Source: Achatina immaculata | Lineage: Eukaryota; Mollusca; Gastropoda; Stylommatophora; Achatinidae | Assembly (NCBI GenBank): GCA_009760885.1 | Contig: CM019719.1 | Location: 40,743,084-40,807,083 of the forward strand | Reading direction: 5' to 3' | Length of the DNA stretch: 64,000 nt | Part shown: one piece after another, positions 62,158-64,000 of the stretch | Position numbering within the stretch: position 1 is the first letter of the stretch | How the letters are laid out: every line of letters starts with the position of its first letter | Program-made: the position numbers and the translations under genes | Notes under the pieces: model-generated | Databases searched by the model: none | The model's input: the letters and a program-made list of their open reading frames with translations, nothing else | Told to the model about the DNA's origin: nothing

Positions 62158-62383
62158 ATATTCTCATTTTAATTTCCCTCATTGTATCTCCATTATTAGT
62201 TAGTAATGATCCAAGATATTCAAAACTCTCCATTTCTTCCAATTTTTTCTCACTGATATATAGTTCAACTGCCTTATTTGTTTCATCAGTTGTCATCAAT
62301 TTAGTTTTCTTCACATTAAGATAGAGGTTTTGCTCTTCGCTGTTCTTACAGATGGACATAGTTTTCCATTCGTATGATTGCAC
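62158..62383 (-). mobile_element. LINE-B copy 5, upstream RT part
   Basis: - strand KNSEEQNLYLNVKKTKLMTT DETNKAVELYISEKKLEEME SFEYLGSLLTNNGDTMREIK, the RT thumb region. Overlaps the upstream end of copy 4 (TTAGTTAGTAA block). Confidence 0.83.
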
Positions 62384-62989
62384 GAATTAAGCTTGAATAC
62401 AAAATGAAAGACATCATCAAGGAATCCAAGAGAAATTTTGTAAGCCAATACAACCCCCTCCCCCCAAAACCAGTCTATTTTTATCCACTAAGGGGCTTAA
62501 AACAGGCAAAACCCTCCAGGCCCTGGAGCAATGTATTAGTTGGACCAACTGCACACCCCCCCCCCCCCCAGCTTGATTGTCTTGCTAAGAGAACTATCCA
62601 AAAAGATTACATTACTTAGGTAGTGTGTGATTACATCTTGAAAATTTGACCAGTTACAAAAGTATTTACATTTAAAACCAGGCTTTCCTTACATACATCA
62701 AGTGTTAAAAAGATAAGCTGATGATTCTCTTCTCCCTAATTTGCATTTCTCTTTCTAACTTTCCACCACCGTCATCAAAACTGTCTCCCATTGGATCTGG
62801 GAGCAGTCAGCATACATAACAAATGGTCTCTTTATTTACAGTAATGTACCCTACATGGTTGCAGTTAATCACTAATTTGGCGACATGTATCTGTAACACT
62901 TGAACCGAATGGCTGGTCTCACACCCAGCTACAAAATTTAACTTCTCGTGTAAATGAATCCAGTATATTTGTGCATGGCCTTGGTAAAG
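62384..62989. other. Intergenic, nothing recognised
   Basis: Contains a C-run (62557-62570). No gene seen upstream of DDX46 here. Confidence 0.4.
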
Positions 62990-63070
62990 CCCAGGTAGTG
63001 AAATGGTTAGTGCACAATTCTTTCACAGCAAAGATTACCAGTTTGAATCCAACCAGATGTACAGAACAAC
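62990..63070 (+). mobile_element. tRNA-derived SINE head
   Basis: A box GTAGTGAAATGGTTAGTGCA and B box CAGTTTGAATCCAACC, ~40 nt apart. Confidence 0.55.
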
Positions 63071-63139
63071 ATGGCTGACTAACAAGACAAGAGGACCTTA
63101 CTATGTGGTTTCCCAAAGGAAACAATGAATACATGGGTT

Positions 63140-63420
63140 TAGAAAAAAAAAGACATTTTAAAAAACAGAAAAGAAATTTTAAAAAAACAAAAAAAAGAAA
63201 AATCTCATATTTTGTCCATATCAAATGGCATAATACAATAATGAAAACCATACTGGAGGGAAAAGTGAAGGAAAACAAGCATGAAGATGATGCAGACAGA
63301 TGGATAATATAAAAAAAAATTGGACAGGATTCTGTCTGGCCAGGGCAATATAAAAGCAATGAACAGAACAAGCTGGAAATTCACTGTGGATATATTTCCC
63401 TGGGTAATATAACAAGATGA
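63140..63420 (+). mobile_element. LINE-I 3' end
   Basis: KKRKISYFVHIKWHNTIMKT ILEGKVKENKHEDDADRWI then stops and decayed text, ending in GATGATGATGATAAC. C-terminal LINE region. Confidence 0.6.
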
Positions 63421-64000
63421 TGATGATAACTATATCATTAAAATAAGATGACACCTTTTATTGCTGTTACTTTATTCTCTTAAAAGAAAACACTTTCACA
63501 GACATAATATTACAAATACTTTAAACATAGATAACTGTTAGAAAATTCTTAACAAAATAAATCAGGTAAAGCAGTACGGTTTGATACAAATTTTAATAAG
63601 AATTTTTTTTTATCTTGAAAAAATATGAGAAGACTTTGTTACTGTTAATTTTTTTTAAAAAGTCATTAGTAATCATGATAATGAAAGGACAACAATGCAT
63701 ATAAAACTAGCTTCATACACTATCACAAGTACTTCTTTTCTTCTCAAAGTAGGTGATCACAGAGCATATAAACAGTATCACAGTTGATTCACATAATGAA
63801 ACTGAAAGAGTCTCATCATTTCAGGTCTGCAATAACTACGTGCATCAAAAATTGTGGGAATAATGGCCATATCTCAAAATAAACAAACTTCTTAATGATG
63901 CTTCTGCTGCCTGAACATGTGACTATTTGCCTTAGGATTAGTATATAATTTAAATAGTACAAAGATGTTTTTGCTGCTTAAAAACACAATGGCTATATAT
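63421..64000. other. AT-rich right edge
   Basis: No ORF, repeat or RNA gene recognised. It could be UTR or intron of a gene beyond the edge, but nothing shows this. Confidence 0.35.

Overview
This is AT-rich animal nuclear DNA: short coding exons with GT-AG introns, much simple-sequence DNA and dense decayed transposons. The protein similarity and the mix of LINEs, mariner, piggyBac-like, Tigger and MULE relics fit a lophotrochozoan invertebrate. A mollusc is my best guess; the species cannot be read from the sequence. No prokaryotic features, viral genes, CRISPR arrays or stand-alone tRNA/rRNA genes are visible.

Two conserved genes lie tail to tail. The left third (3559-16981, + strand) holds the last seven exons of a poly(ADP-ribose) glycohydrolase (PARG), including the GGG...QEE catalytic signature. 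Its 5' exons lie beyond the left edge. The remainder (60914 down to 23307, - strand) holds what appears to be the complete coding sequence of DDX46 (yeast Prp5 orthologue, the U2 snRNP DEAD-box ATPase). It has 21 exons including a 17-nt first coding exon; the exon lengths sum to 2952 nt, exactly 984 codons with the stop. PARG turns over poly(ADP-ribose) and DDX46 acts in spliceosome assembly; apart from adjacency I see no functional link.

The introns and the 6.3-kb convergent spacer are filled with repeats. LINE-A, an RTE-like LINE, has five copies, all with target-site duplications (TSDs) and all ending in (GA)n. One is nearly full length and one has inserted into another LINE. Other 5'-truncated LINE families are called B to I here. 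A young RNase-H-bearing LINE sits inside a TTAA-flanked piggyBac-like element. There are also two mariner pseudogenes, a Tigger/pogo N-terminal relic, a MULE relic, tRNA-derived SINEs and an unclassified ~300-bp repeat family (called S2).

The most unusual signal is a recurrent class of minisatellite whose unit contains the 5' splice site of the neighbouring exon. It occurs at one PARG exon and two DDX46 exons, with a single-copy version at a fourth exon. The intron downstream of each then carries an array of decoy splice donors.
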